Shown: piece by piece, positions 49,277 to 58,664 of the stretch
How positions within the stretch are numbered: the first letter of the stretch is position 1
Layout: every line of letters starts with the position of its first letter
Assembly (NCBI RefSeq): GCF_029433095.1
Contig: NZ_JARNTX010000001.1
Coordinates: 1,426,001-1,490,000, forward strand
Length of the DNA stretch: 64,000 bases
Direction of reading: 5' to 3'
From: Hymenobacter sp. YC55
Lineage (GTDB): Bacteria; Bacteroidota; Bacteroidia; Cytophagales; Hymenobacteraceae
Program-made: the position numbers and the translations under genes
Notes under the pieces: generated by a model
Databases searched by the model: none
What the model saw: the letters and a program-made list of their open reading frames with translations, nothing else
Told to the model about the DNA's origin: nothing

Positions 49277-51859
49277 ATGAAAAAGCTTTCCTTTCTAGTA
49301 GTACTTCTTAGTAGTGGCTATCTGGCGGTAGCCCAGCAACCGGCTGGGGCTGGTCGTCCCGCGGGTGGGCCACCCGCAGGCGGGCCCCCTGCGGGTGGAC
49401 AGCGTCCGGCATTGGGCGGACCCGTGCAGCCGCAGCAAGGCAGTGGCCGTATTACGGGCACTATCACCGATGCCGCAACCAAGCAGCCAGTGCCTTACGC
49501 TACGGTAGTGCTACTCAATCCGGCCACTGGCAAGCCCGTAGATGGGGGCGCCGCCGATGAAAGTGGAAAGTTCACCGTCAGCAAAGTGGCTGCTGGCACT
49601 TACACCGTACAAATCAGCTTTCTGGGCTACAAGTCGATTGATAAGCCGGGCATCGTCATTACCGATGCGGGCAATACCGTGGCCCTTGGCACGATTGCGC
49701 TAGCTTCTTCGGCGCAGGCGCTCAAGGAAGTAGTAGTAGAAGGGCAGCGGGCCTTGGTGGAGGAAAAAGTTGACCGCACAGTTTACAACGCCGAGAAAGA
49801 CGAAACCACCCGGGGCGGCGACGCTACCGACGTACTGAAGCGGGTGCCTATGCTGTCGGTAGACCTGGACGGCAACGTGAGCTTGCGCGGCAGCAGTAAC
49901 ATCCGGGTGCTCATCAACAATCGGCCTTCCACCATTTCGGCCAACAGCATTGCCGACGCGCTAAAGCAGATTCCGGCCGACCAAATCAAGTCGGTGGAAG
50001 TTATTACCTCGCCTTCTGCCAAGTACGACGCCGAAGGCTCGGGTGGTATCATCAACATCGTGACCAAGCAGAACAACCTGCAGGGCTTTACGCTGGATGC
50101 ACGCGGCAGCGGCGGTTTGCGTAGTGCTGACTTTGGCTTGAATGGCAGCTACCGCACCGGCAAGATGGGCTTCTCGCTCGGCGGTGGAGGCCGGGCGCAG
50201 TACAACACGCCTGGCCGTTTCTCGAACACGCAAAATACGTTCGATACCGACGGGACCTTCTTAGCTCAGGCCACACAAACTGCCAAAACCCGCAACAACA
50301 ACCTGTTCGGCCGCTACTCGTTGGGCTGGGACTACGACATCAACAAGTACAACTTCCTGTCGGCTTCGGTGCAGCTAGGAGTGCGCAACGGCACCAACTA
50401 CCAGGATAATCTGCTCAGCGAATCATACCGCCTCAATTCATTTGGCGACTATCCGCTGAGCAGCCGCACGCTGCGCAACGCTCGGACGCTGGATGAGTCG
50501 AACACGCTGGATCTGAACCTGAACTACACGCATACGTTCGAGACGCCGCAGCAAGAGTTCAGTATACTGGCTCTCTATAGTCGTAACAACCGCACAAACA
50601 ACTACACCAACGACATCCTCGAAAGCCTCGACGAGAATTCGGTTAGCCAGATTCGCAACCAGAACGACAGCTACAACCAGGAGATGACGTTGCAGTTCGA
50701 CTACCAGATGCCGGTTGGTAAAAACCAAATGGTGGAAGTAGGCGCTAAAGACATCATGCGCCAGGTGAACAGCGAGTACGCCACTTTCGCGGACGGGGTG
50801 CAAACCGTAGGAAACAATTTATCCAACACCTTCACCTACGACCAGAACGTCGCGGCTGGTTATGCTTCGTACACGTTGGGCTTTCTGAAGAATTACACGG
50901 TGAAAGCCGGTGCCCGCTACGAGTACACCACCATCGAAGCCAACTTTCAGGCCTCCGACACCGACGTTGACATTCCTTCGTACGGCGTGCTCGTGCCGAG
51001 CGTGAACTTGTCGCGCAAGTTTGCCAGCGGTAACACACTCAAGGCTGGTTACAACCGCCGGATTCAGCGCCCTTCGTTGCAATTCCTGAATCCCAACCGG
51101 CAGGCTGCTAACCCCTTGAATATTACCCAAGGAAATCCGGAGCTGGACCCTGAATACACCAACAACTTCGAGCTGGGCTACAACACATTCATCAAGAAAA
51201 CCTCGCTCAACTTCTCTCTTTTCGCTCGTAACACGACTGGCTCCATCCAAGCGGTGCGCACCAGCAACCTCGATACCATCAAAACCACTTTCGATAACAT
51301 CGGACAGGAAAATGCGTACGGCGGCAGCGTATTCGCCAATGTTAACCTCAACAACAAGCTTACCCTTGGCGGCGGTTTCGATACGTACTATGCGGTATTG
51401 AACAACAACTTATCGGACCCCATCTTCCGGGCCAAAAACCAGGGGTGGGTGATTAGCGGCCGGATGCAAGGTAGCTATGCCTTTACCAAAGGATGGGGCT
51501 TGCAGTTCTTCAGCTTCTATCGGGGCCGTCAGGTGCAGTTGCAGGGCTACCAAGGCGGTTTCGGGGTCTATAGCCTAGGCGTTAAGAAAGATTTCAATGA
51601 GAAGAAGGGTAGCATTGGGGTAGGCGCCGACAACTTCTTTACGCCGCGCAACAACATTCGCACTGAAATTACTTCACCAATTTTGGCGCAGAACAGCATC
51701 AACGTGCTGTATCGTACGGGCTTCCGCGTGAACCTAAGCTACCGAATTGGTAAGCTGACTACGGCACCACCCAAGCGTAAAAAATCGGTTAACAACGACG
51801 ACCAGAAAGAGGAAGGCGGCAACGACAATGGTGGCCAGCAGCAAGGCGGTCGGCCCTAA
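49277..51859 (+). CDS. TonB-linked outer membrane beta-barrel protein
   Basis: An 860-residue outer membrane protein of the OMP_b-brl_3 type. A signal peptide (1-19, ending AVAQ) is followed by a Gly/Pro/Ala-rich stretch with repeated AGGPP (about 24-52). Next is a carboxypeptidase-regulatory-like domain (about 58-140; ITGTITDAATKQPVPYATVVL), then a plug domain (GDATDVLKRVPMLSVDLDGNVSLRGSSNI near 178) and the barrel. A hydrophilic tail rich in Lys, Asp, Gly and Gln ends the protein. No SusD partner is adjacent. It lies between two S9 peptidase genes, which suggests a peptide-related ligand, by position only. Confidence 0.88.
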   Translation: MKKLSFLVVLLSSGYLAVAQQPAGAGRPAGGPPAGGPPAGGQRPALGGPVQPQQGSGRITGTITDAATKQPVPYATVVLLNPATGKPVDGGAADESGKFTVSKVAAGTYTVQISFLGYKSIDKPGIVITDAGNTVALGTIALASSAQALKEVVVEGQRALVEEKVDRTVYNAEKDETTRGGDATDVLKRVPMLSVDLDGNVSLRGSSNIRVLINNRPSTISANSIADALKQIPADQIKSVEVITSPSAKYDAEGSGGIINIVTKQNNLQGFTLDARGSGGLRSADFGLNGSYRTGKMGFSLGGGGRAQYNTPGRFSNTQNTFDTDGTFLAQATQTAKTRNNNLFGRYSLGWDYDINKYNFLSASVQLGVRNGTNYQDNLLSESYRLNSFGDYPLSSRTLRNARTLDESNTLDLNLNYTHTFETPQQEFSILALYSRNNRTNNYTNDILESLDENSVSQIRNQNDSYNQEMTLQFDYQMPVGKNQMVEVGAKDIMRQVNSEYATFADGVQTVGNNLSNTFTYDQNVAAGYASYTLGFLKNYTVKAGARYEYTTIEANFQASDTDVDIPSYGVLVPSVNLSRKFASGNTLKAGYNRRIQRPSLQFLNPNRQAANPLNITQGNPELDPEYTNNFELGYNTFIKKTSLNFSLFARNTTGSIQAVRTSNLDTIKTTFDNIGQENAYGGSVFANVNLNNKLTLGGGFDTYYAVLNNNLSDPIFRAKNQGWVISGRMQGSYAFTKGWGLQFFSFYRGRQVQLQGYQGGFGVYSLGVKKDFNEKKGSIGVGADNFFTPRNNIRTEITSPILAQNSINVLYRTGFRVNLSYRIGKLTTAPPKRKKSVNNDDQKEEGGNDNGGQQQGGRP

Positions 51860-51894
51860 CTAGGTGCCGCGCCCCACAGCGCATTTCTTTGATT

Positions 51895-51938
51895 TAAAGC
51901 AAATTGGCGACGCCTACAGGCGTCGCCAATTTGCTTTA
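51895..51938 (+). terminator. Hairpin with 21-bp perfect stem after the receptor gene
   Basis: Arms 51895-51915 and 51918-51938 are exact reverse complements with a 2-nt gap. It lies 36 bp past the stop codon, and the right arm ends in TTTA. Probable terminator between two same-strand genes. Confidence 0.75.
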
Positions 51939-52043
51939 TGGCTCTTGGAGTGTAGCTTTAGCTGTATACTATACCAAGTTCCAGCTGTGCTTTACCAGTT
52001 TGCAGCTGAAATTGGTTGGCACTGAACTCGTTTACCTTTCTCT

Positions 52044-54176
52044 ATGAACAAGCAATTACACTCCTTACTGGTTGGCCTATGCACGCTAACCATAGGCTTG
52101 GCCGAGGCCCAAACACCGGCTACTACCGGGGCAGTCAAGCCCCCAGTAGCCACTATTAAACCCAAGCAGTTGGTATCGCCCTTCGGCACCCGTACCGATA
52201 ACTACTATTGGCTGAATGAACGCGAGAACCCGGAGGTGCTCGGCTATCTGAACGCCGAAAACACCTATTTCGAGCAGCAAATGGCCTCGGTGAAAGGCTT
52301 GCAGGAAAAGCTGTTCCAGGAAGTGAAGGGCCGCATCAAGGAGCAAGACGAATCGGTGCCGTACCGCGACAATGGCTACTACTATTACACGCGCTTCGAG
52401 AAAGGCGGCGAGTACCCCATCTACTGCCGCAAAAAAGGCAGCGTGAGTGCGCCCGAAGAAGTGCTGCTGGACGGCAACACCATGGGGAAAGGCCGGTCTT
52501 ACTTCCAGATTGGAGGCTATGAAGTAAGCGACGACAACCAGGTGCTAGCCTACTCGGCCGATACGGTCAGCCGGCGCCTCTACACGCTCCGTTTCCGCGA
52601 CCTGAAAACTGGCAAGCTCTACCCCGAGAAAATTGCCAACACCAGCGGCAATGCCGTGTGGGCTACCGACAACAAAACGGTGTTCTACACCAAAAAGGAT
52701 GTCACTACGCTGCTGCCGTACCAAGTGTATCGTCACCAGCTCGGTACCGACCCCAAGCAAGATGCCTTGGTGTACGAGGAAAAGGATAACACCTTTGGCA
52801 CGTACATCGGCCGTTCGAAGTCCAAGAAGTACATCTTCGTGCAGATGGGAAGTACGATGTCGTCGGAAACCCGCTTTTTGGAGGCTGCTAAGCCTACCGC
52901 CGCTTTGCAGGTATTTCTGCCCCGCGAGGCCGACCACTTGTACGACATCGAGCACTTTGGCAACGACTTCTACGTGCGCTCCAACGCTGGCGCGCCCAAC
53001 TATCGGTTGCTGAAAACGCCCGTGACGAACACCGCCAAGACGGCGTGGCAGGAGGTAATTGCCCACCGTCCGAACGTGTTCCTGGAAAACATGGAGCTGT
53101 TTAAAGATTACTTGGTGCTCGGCGAAAGAAAAGAAGGGTTATTGCAGCTTCGGGTAATTCGGTGGAAAGACAAGCAGGAGCATTACCTCAACTTCGGCGA
53201 GCCTACCTACACGGCGGGCGTGAGCGTCAACCCCGAGTTCGACACGCCGGTGCTACGCTACAGCTACACCTCCCTCACCACGCCGGCTTCCACCTACGAC
53301 TACGACATGGCCACGCGCAGCAAGAAGCTGCTCAAAGAACAGGCCGTACTAGGTGGGTTCAAGAAGGAAGACTACGTGACGGAACGCGCCTACGCCACCG
53401 CCACCGACGGGACAAAAATTCCGCTCTCCATTGTGTATAAGAAAGGCTTCAAGAAGGATGGTACCGCGCCCGTGCTGCAATACGCCTACGGTTCCTACGG
53501 TAATTCCACCAACGCCACCTTCAGCGCGGCGCGCCTAAGCTTGCTCGACCGAGGCTTTGCCTACGTTATCTGCCACATTCGGGGCGGGCAGGAATTAGGC
53601 CGACAGTGGTATGAAAACGGCAAGAAGCTAAACAAGAAAAACACCTTCACCGACTTCACTGATTGTTCCAAGTACCTGATAGACCAGAAGTTTACCTCGG
53701 CCGATAAGCTGTTCGCCCAAGGTGGCTCGGCGGGCGGCTTGCTGATGGGTGCCGTAGTAAACATGCACCCCGAATACTACAAAGGCGTAGTAGCGGCCGT
53801 GCCTTTCGTGGATGTGGTAACCACCATGCTCGATGCCAGTATCCCACTCACCACCGGTGAATACGACGAGTGGGGTAACCCCAACAAGAAAGAGTTCTAC
53901 GACTACATGCTGTCGTACTCGCCTTACGATCAAGTAAAAGCCCAAGCGTACCCGAACATGCTCGTCACGACCGGCTTGCACGACTCGCAGGTACAGTACT
54001 TCGAGCCCGCCAAATGGGTAGCCAAACTCCGCACCATGAAGACCGACAACAATTTGCTGCTCTTACACACCGATATGGCCGCTGGCCACGGTGGCGCCTC
54101 CGGCCGCTTCAAGTCCATCAACGACGTGGCCCGGCAATATGCCTTCATATTGATGTTGCTAGGAATGAAAGCTTAG
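52044..54176 (+). CDS. S9 family oligopeptidase B-like peptidase, exported
   Basis: A 710-residue serine peptidase that is a close paralogue of the one at 46584-48620, with long stretches identical, such as GTRTDNYYWLNERENPEV and RIKEQDESVPYRDNGYYYY. It differs by an N-terminal signal peptide (1-23, ending LAEAQ), so it should act in the periplasm. Nucleophile Ser 562 is in GGSAGGLLMG, and the His is in HTDMAAGHGGASGR. The receptor gene sits between the two copies. The stop codon is inside the stem of a 42-bp hairpin. Confidence 0.92.
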   Translation: MNKQLHSLLVGLCTLTIGLAEAQTPATTGAVKPPVATIKPKQLVSPFGTRTDNYYWLNERENPEVLGYLNAENTYFEQQMASVKGLQEKLFQEVKGRIKEQDESVPYRDNGYYYYTRFEKGGEYPIYCRKKGSVSAPEEVLLDGNTMGKGRSYFQIGGYEVSDDNQVLAYSADTVSRRLYTLRFRDLKTGKLYPEKIANTSGNAVWATDNKTVFYTKKDVTTLLPYQVYRHQLGTDPKQDALVYEEKDNTFGTYIGRSKSKKYIFVQMGSTMSSETRFLEAAKPTAALQVFLPREADHLYDIEHFGNDFYVRSNAGAPNYRLLKTPVTNTAKTAWQEVIAHRPNVFLENMELFKDYLVLGERKEGLLQLRVIRWKDKQEHYLNFGEPTYTAGVSVNPEFDTPVLRYSYTSLTTPASTYDYDMATRSKKLLKEQAVLGGFKKEDYVTERAYATATDGTKIPLSIVYKKGFKKDGTAPVLQYAYGSYGNSTNATFSAARLSLLDRGFAYVICHIRGGQELGRQWYENGKKLNKKNTFTDFTDCSKYLIDQKFTSADKLFAQGGSAGGLLMGAVVNMHPEYYKGVVAAVPFVDVVTTMLDASIPLTTGEYDEWGNPNKKEFYDYMLSYSPYDQVKAQAYPNMLVTTGLHDSQVQYFEPAKWVAKLRTMKTDNNLLLLHTDMAAGHGGASGRFKSINDVARQYAFILMLLGMKA

Positions 54177-54257
54177 CCTGCTTCGTCTTCCAACAAAAAA
54201 CCCCGCTATGTTGCGCATAGCGGGGTTTTTTGTTGGAAGACGAAGCAGGCTAAGCTT
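54169..54257. terminator. Bidirectional terminator with 42-bp perfect stem spanning both stop codons
   Basis: Arms 54169-54210 and 54216-54257 are exact reverse complements with a 5-nt loop (TTGCG). The inner part is a classic CCCCGC/GCGGGG stem with A6 and T6 flanks. The outer part covers the TAG of the S9 peptidase (54174-54176) and two bases of the TAA of the convergent small gene (54256-54258). Confidence 0.92.
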
Positions 54258-54462
54258 AGTGGCGCACCTTCAGGCTATCGGGTACTTGACCACGGGTAGC
54301 AGCTACTAGTTGGTTTTGCAGCTGGAAGTTTACAGTCTCACAGTCCGAGAAGCGTTGCTCTGACTGTTTCAGCGCTTCCTCTAGTTTGTTGATGCGCAGG
54401 TATAGAAAAATGATGAGGCCTAAGGAAATGAGCAGGGCAGCAAGAGGCAGCACTTTGTTCAT
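54256..54462 (-). CDS. Small membrane-anchored coiled-coil protein
   Basis: A 68-residue protein: one N-terminal transmembrane segment (about 5-22) followed by a short coiled coil (INKLEEALKQSEQRFSDCETVNFQLQNQL). No family recognised. The layout resembles small FtsL/FtsB-like or periplasmic anchor proteins, but nothing here supports that role. I chose the ATG at 54462, which puts the transmembrane segment at the N-terminus; the open frame reaches back to 54543. It is encoded 89 bp downstream of the E2 gene on the same strand and may be co-transcribed. Confidence 0.6.
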   Translation of the reverse strand: MNKVLPLAALLISLGLIIFLYLRINKLEEALKQSEQRFSDCETVNFQLQNQLVAATRGQVPDSLKVRH

Positions 54463-54551
54463 GGAGTGGCTTGTTGGTTGTTGAAAGTTAGTTGTTGACT
54501 GTTTGTCGTTTTGGTCATTGGTAGAACAAACATCAGCCAACAATCAACCCA

Positions 54552-56000
54552 TTAAATAGCCGTATTAGGGTCAAATTGCTCTAAATAATCGGCCACTTTG
54601 CGCACGAACATGCCGCCCAACGAACCATCGACCACGCGGTGGTCGTAGGAGTGCGACAGGAACATAAAGTGCCGCACGCCAATCAGGTCGCCCTGCGGGG
54701 TTTCGATAACGGCTGGCTTCTTCTTGATAGCGCCCACGGCCATAATAGCTACCTGCGGCTGCATGATGATGGGCGTACCCATTACATTGCCGAATGATCC
54801 TACGTTGGAGATGGTGTAGGTGCCGCCTTCCAGATCTTCGGGCTTGAGCTTGTTGATGCGGGCCCGGTTGGCTAGGTCATTCACGCGCTTGCTCAAGCCA
54901 TTGAGGTTGAGCTGGTCGGCGTTGTGAATGACGGGCACAATCAGGTTGCCGGAAGGCAAAGCCACGGCTACCCCAATATTAATGTCGCGCTTCTTGATGA
55001 TGTAGTCCCCCTCTACTGATACGTTGATGTTTGGAAAGTCCTGTATAGCGCGGGCAATGGCTTGAATAAAGATGGGCGTGAAGGTTAGGTTCTCGCCTTC
55101 GCGCTTCTTATACGCATCCTTATTCGCGTTGCGCCAGTTCACGATGTCCGTTACGTCGGCCTCTACAAACGACGTGACGTGTGGGGCAATCCGCTTGGAG
55201 TCCACCATGCGTTGCGCAATCATCTTGCGCATCCGGTCCATTTCAATCAGTTCCTGACCACCGCTGATGGACGGTACCGCCTTGGGTACGGGCTGACTGC
55301 TAGCGGCGGGTTGCGGCGCCGCAGGAGCAGGTGCCGCTTGAGGGGCAGGAGTAGGCTGTGGAGCAGGAATTACTGGAGCGGTAGCCTCGGGGGTTGCTGG
55401 TGCAGGAGCTGGGGCGGCTGGTTGAGGCGCGGCAGCTTGGGCAGCCAACGGCTTTTTACCGGCGGCTACGTAGTCGAGAATATCCTTTTTGGTGACGCGG
55501 TTCTCGCTGCCTGTGCCAGGCAAATACTCTAGATCGGCCATCGAAATACCTTCTTCGCGCGCTATGCTAAGTACGAGCGGAGAGTAGAAACGGCCAGGCT
55601 GAGGCTGCGCAACGGGCTGCGCCGCGGTGGCACCGGGTTCGGGTATGTACGGAACTTCGGCCACGCCATTGTCAGGAACGGCGGGTGTTTCGGGGGTAGG
55701 AGCAGGTGCTGCTTCGGCGGCCGGGGTTGCGGCTGGGGCATCCGAACTAGCGCTAGCCGGTTCGGTTTCTACAATGGCAATGGGTGCTCCTACTGCTACT
55801 ACCTGTCCTTCCTGCACCAATATCTCCTGCAACACGCCGGCCTGAATAGCGGGTACTTCGGTATCTACTTTGTCGGTTGCTACTTCCAGTACCGATTCGT
55901 CTTGCTCAATCGGGTCGCCGACTTGCTTGAGCCATTTCAGAACGGTGCCTTCCATAATGCTTTCGCCCATTTTGGGCATCACCATTTCCACTCGTGCCAT
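54552..56000 (-). CDS. 2-oxoacid dehydrogenase E2 (dihydrolipoamide acyltransferase)
   Basis: A 482-residue E2 core protein. A lipoyl domain (1-80) has the lysine for lipoate in ATDKVDTEVPA (Lys 44). Ala/Pro-rich linkers flank the peripheral-subunit-binding domain (about 135-175, FYSPLVLSIAREEGIS). The catalytic domain (about 245-482) has the active site SHSYDHRVVDGSLGG with the reactive His. It is the natural partner of the fused E1 at 15508-17928, though the two genes are far apart and no E3 gene is seen. An exact -7 box lies 52 nt upstream (56053-56060). Confidence 0.93.
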   Translation of the reverse strand: MARVEMVMPKMGESIMEGTVLKWLKQVGDPIEQDESVLEVATDKVDTEVPAIQAGVLQEILVQEGQVVAVGAPIAIVETEPASASSDAPAATPAAEAAPAPTPETPAVPDNGVAEVPYIPEPGATAAQPVAQPQPGRFYSPLVLSIAREEGISMADLEYLPGTGSENRVTKKDILDYVAAGKKPLAAQAAAPQPAAPAPAPATPEATAPVIPAPQPTPAPQAAPAPAAPQPAASSQPVPKAVPSISGGQELIEMDRMRKMIAQRMVDSKRIAPHVTSFVEADVTDIVNWRNANKDAYKKREGENLTFTPIFIQAIARAIQDFPNINVSVEGDYIIKKRDINIGVAVALPSGNLIVPVIHNADQLNLNGLSKRVNDLANRARINKLKPEDLEGGTYTISNVGSFGNVMGTPIIMQPQVAIMAVGAIKKKPAVIETPQGDLIGVRHFMFLSHSYDHRVVDGSLGGMFVRKVADYLEQFDPNTAI

Positions 56001-56052
56001 GCGGTAGGGATAGGGGTTGTGTTATTGTGATTGGGTGGGGAGTTTTCGAGCT

Positions 56053-56060
56053 CAAAGGTA
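56053..56060 (-). promoter_or_regulatory. -7 box TACCTTTG for the E2 gene
   Basis: Exact TAnnTTTG match on the minus strand, 52 nt before the start codon at 56000. Confidence 0.6.
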
Positions 56061-56142
56061 ACCGAAAACCCGGACGCCGTAGGGCATCTGCGTTCCACTG
56101 AGATACGAGACCGTATATGCTGGCGCTTCAGTTGCCAAAGTA

Positions 56143-56294
56143 GTGTCCTGCTGAGCTTGCCGAAGCATCTGGCGTGCTGACGTTGCCAAAGTGACTGTCA
56201 TGCTGAGCGCAGCCGAAGCATCTCGCTCGACTCGTTGCACTGCTAAGAGGGTTTACCACACTAGCGAGATGCTTCGACTCCGCTCAGCATGACA
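56143..56294. repeat. Composite intergenic repeat, copy 2
   Basis: Same order as at 2265-2411: unit A (56143-56180, core GCTGAGCTTGCCGAAGCATC), then unit B (56196-56227), then its reverse complement (56263-56294). The B and B' arms differ at 2 of 32 positions, while copy 1 is perfect. The spacer between arms is different in sequence and length. It fills much of the 322-bp gap between the E2 and cinA genes and lies 28 bp past the cinA stop codon. Confidence 0.85.
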
Positions 56295-56322
56295 GGAGAT
56301 GGATGGGGAAGAAGTAATACTG

Positions 56323-57588
56323 CTACACTTGCGCGGGAATGGTCGGCAAATTCTGCCGCAACAGGTTAAGTGCCATGGTTACCGTGTATTCCACGTTGAG
56401 CTGGCGGCCGCGGTTGAACGTGAACTGGCGGCTAACGGTTTGATGGGCGTCGGCGTAAGCAATGCAGATGGTACCCACGGGCTTGGTTTCGGTGCCGCCA
56501 TCGGGGCCGGCAATGCCGCTGGTAGCAAGTGCTACATCTACGCCGAGGCGGCGGCGGGCACCCTCGGCCATCTCCCGGACCGTAGCTTCGCTCACTGCAC
56601 CATAAGCGGCCAATGTTTCGGGCAATACCCCCAGCTCCTGCATTTTTATATCGTTGTGGTAGGCCACAATGCTGCCGCGGAAATAGGCAGAGCTACCCGG
56701 CACGCTCGTTATTTTGTGCGCTAGCAGGCCTCCCGTGCAGCTTTCGGCCGTGCCCACCGTTAGGTTGCGGGCTTGCAGCATCTGACCAACGGCGGCCTCA
56801 ATCTTTACTTCGCCTTCCGCAAAAATGTATTCGCCAATGGCTGCTCGTAGCTCGGGTAGCAAGGCTTCCATCCGCTGCCGTAAATGAGGAAGCCCATCGT
56901 CGTGGCCCGTGAGGCGCAGCCGGACCCCACCTAAGTAGGGTAGGTAAGCCAGCTTGATATTCGGCGGCAGGGCCGCTTCCCAATCCGCAATCTTCTCGGC
57001 CAAAAACGACTCCCCTAAGCCGATAGTTTGGACTACCACGTGCTCGATGGGTGGCACCTGAAACCGAGCTTGCAGCCGCGGCAGCACTTGTTCGGTCATC
57101 AGGTATTTCATTTCGTGCGGAACGCCGGGCATGCTCACGAACACTGTACCCGCGTCCTCAAACCACATGCCTGGTGCCGTTCCTACGGCGTTGAACAGCA
57201 CTTCGCAGTTAGCCGGGACCATAGCCTGCTGGCGGTTAACATCAAGCATGGGGCGGTTGAAGCGGCGAAAGATGTCCTCAACGTGCGTGAGAGTAGGCTG
57301 ATGGAGCACCAGCTCGCTCTGGAAATAACGCGCTAACACGTGCTTGGTAAGGTCGTCTTTGGTAGGCCCGAGGCCGCCGGTCATCAAGACTACTTGCGCC
57401 CGTTGACGAGCTAAATCGAGGGCGGTTACAATTTCATCGGCACGGTCGGAGACGCTGGAAATCTGCCGCACGCGCAACCCAATAGTGGCCAACTCCTGGC
57501 CCATAAAGGCTGAATTGGTGTCGATGACTTGCCCGTAGAGCAGTTCGTCGCCAATGGTCATGATTTCAACGTCGGGGAGCAAGGACAT
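56323..57588 (-). CDS. cinA: CinA family protein (competence/damage-inducible)
   Basis: A 421-residue two-domain protein. The N-terminal MoCF-like domain (1-170) begins VEIMTIGDELLYGQVIDTN and has LMTGGLGPTKDDLTK. The C-terminal CinA amidase domain (about 255-415) has VGTAESCTGGLLAHKITSVPGSSAYFRG and ATSGIAGPDGG. Known members have NMN deamidase and ADP-ribose pyrophosphatase activity, recycling pyridine nucleotides; a link to competence is not universal. I chose the ATG at 57588; upstream in-frame sequence is not conserved. Confidence 0.94.
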   Translation of the reverse strand: MSLLPDVEIMTIGDELLYGQVIDTNSAFMGQELATIGLRVRQISSVSDRADEIVTALDLARQRAQVVLMTGGLGPTKDDLTKHVLARYFQSELVLHQPTLTHVEDIFRRFNRPMLDVNRQQAMVPANCEVLFNAVGTAPGMWFEDAGTVFVSMPGVPHEMKYLMTEQVLPRLQARFQVPPIEHVVVQTIGLGESFLAEKIADWEAALPPNIKLAYLPYLGGVRLRLTGHDDGLPHLRQRMEALLPELRAAIGEYIFAEGEVKIEAAVGQMLQARNLTVGTAESCTGGLLAHKITSVPGSSAYFRGSIVAYHNDIKMQELGVLPETLAAYGAVSEATVREMAEGARRRLGVDVALATSGIAGPDGGTETKPVGTICIAYADAHQTVSRQFTFNRGRQLNVEYTVTMALNLLRQNLPTIPAQV

Positions 57589-57686
57589 AAGGAGGAGGTT
57601 AGGATAGGAGAGGGAAATGGCGCAATTTGGTGCCACGACGCGTAAGACCACCACGAGGGCGGTCTGGTTTTAGTCTTTTATTTATT

Positions 57687-58514
57687 ATGAATTGTTTTCG
57701 CGCATTAACTTTTGCCATAACCTTGAGCGTGGCGGCTCCGCTGGCTGTTCAGGCTCAAACCACAGCCAAAAAAACTACCACCACAAAAAAGACCACTACA
57801 ACCAAAAAGCCCGCTGCTAAAGCGCCAGCTAAAACAACAACTACCACCAAGACCACAACAGCCAAAACCACCGCTGCTGCCGCGGTAGCCGCTGTCGTAA
57901 AAGCGCCGCTCACCGATTCGGAAGCGAGTAGCGGCCTGAAAGAAGCTCTTACGCAAAGCATCACGCGTAGTATCGAGCAAGCCTCCGCCACCGACGGCTT
58001 CAACGCCAACACCGACATCCGCATCCCGTTTCCACCCGAAGCTGAGCTGGTAGCGGCCACGATGCGGAAGCTGCGTTTGGGGGCTTTGGTCGACAACTTT
58101 GAAGTTGCCTTGAACCGGAGCGCCGAATCGGCCGCGAAAGAAGCCGGGCCTATTTTCCTAGGAGCAGTGCAGAATATAAGTTTTCAGGATGCGCTTGGGT
58201 TGGCTACCAGCAAAGAAGAAGATGCAGCTACCACCTTCCTGTACGGAAAAACCGCCGATCAACTCAAAACTGCTTTCCAACCCATTATCCAGCAGTCGTT
58301 GGATCAAACTGGGGCTACCAAGCTCTACGCCGAAATGGTGGGCCGCTACAATAAGATTCCGCTCGTCACGAAACTGGAGCCCCAACTGACGCCTTATGCT
58401 TCCCAGAAGACGGTAGACGGTCTCTTCACGCTGGTGGCCGCCGAGGAAGCAAAAATCAGGGCCAATCCGGCCGCTCGGGGCAGTGAGCTACTAAAGCGAG
58501 TTTTCGGAAAGTAA
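57687..58514 (+). CDS. Exported DUF4197 protein with Lys/Thr-rich tract
   Basis: A 275-residue protein with a signal peptide (1-24, ending AVQAQ), then a low-complexity stretch of Thr, Lys and Ala (about 25-68). The DUF4197 domain follows (about 75-275): LTDSEASSGLKEALTQSITRSIEQAS, then IRIPFPPEAELV and RYNKIPLVTKLEP. DUF4197 has no known function; members are periplasmic. A second member is encoded directly downstream. The repetitive tract is in-frame codon repetition. I chose the ATG at 57687, where the signal peptide starts. Confidence 0.88.
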   Translation: MNCFRALTFAITLSVAAPLAVQAQTTAKKTTTTKKTTTTKKPAAKAPAKTTTTTKTTTAKTTAAAAVAAVVKAPLTDSEASSGLKEALTQSITRSIEQASATDGFNANTDIRIPFPPEAELVAATMRKLRLGALVDNFEVALNRSAESAAKEAGPIFLGAVQNISFQDALGLATSKEEDAATTFLYGKTADQLKTAFQPIIQQSLDQTGATKLYAEMVGRYNKIPLVTKLEPQLTPYASQKTVDGLFTLVAAEEAKIRANPAARGSELLKRVFGK

Positions 58515-58664
58515 TTACCTGTGCTGTAGCAAGCAGTACCGTCCGTGTGGCGCGCCGTATCGTGGAGCAGATTTTCTGTGCTTCCGCGCTATAGCGCGCT
58601 GCATTGGTTTTGGTCCGGTTTCTGCAAACAGCCAACTACAAACCGCACCTCGTCTTTTCTCGCC

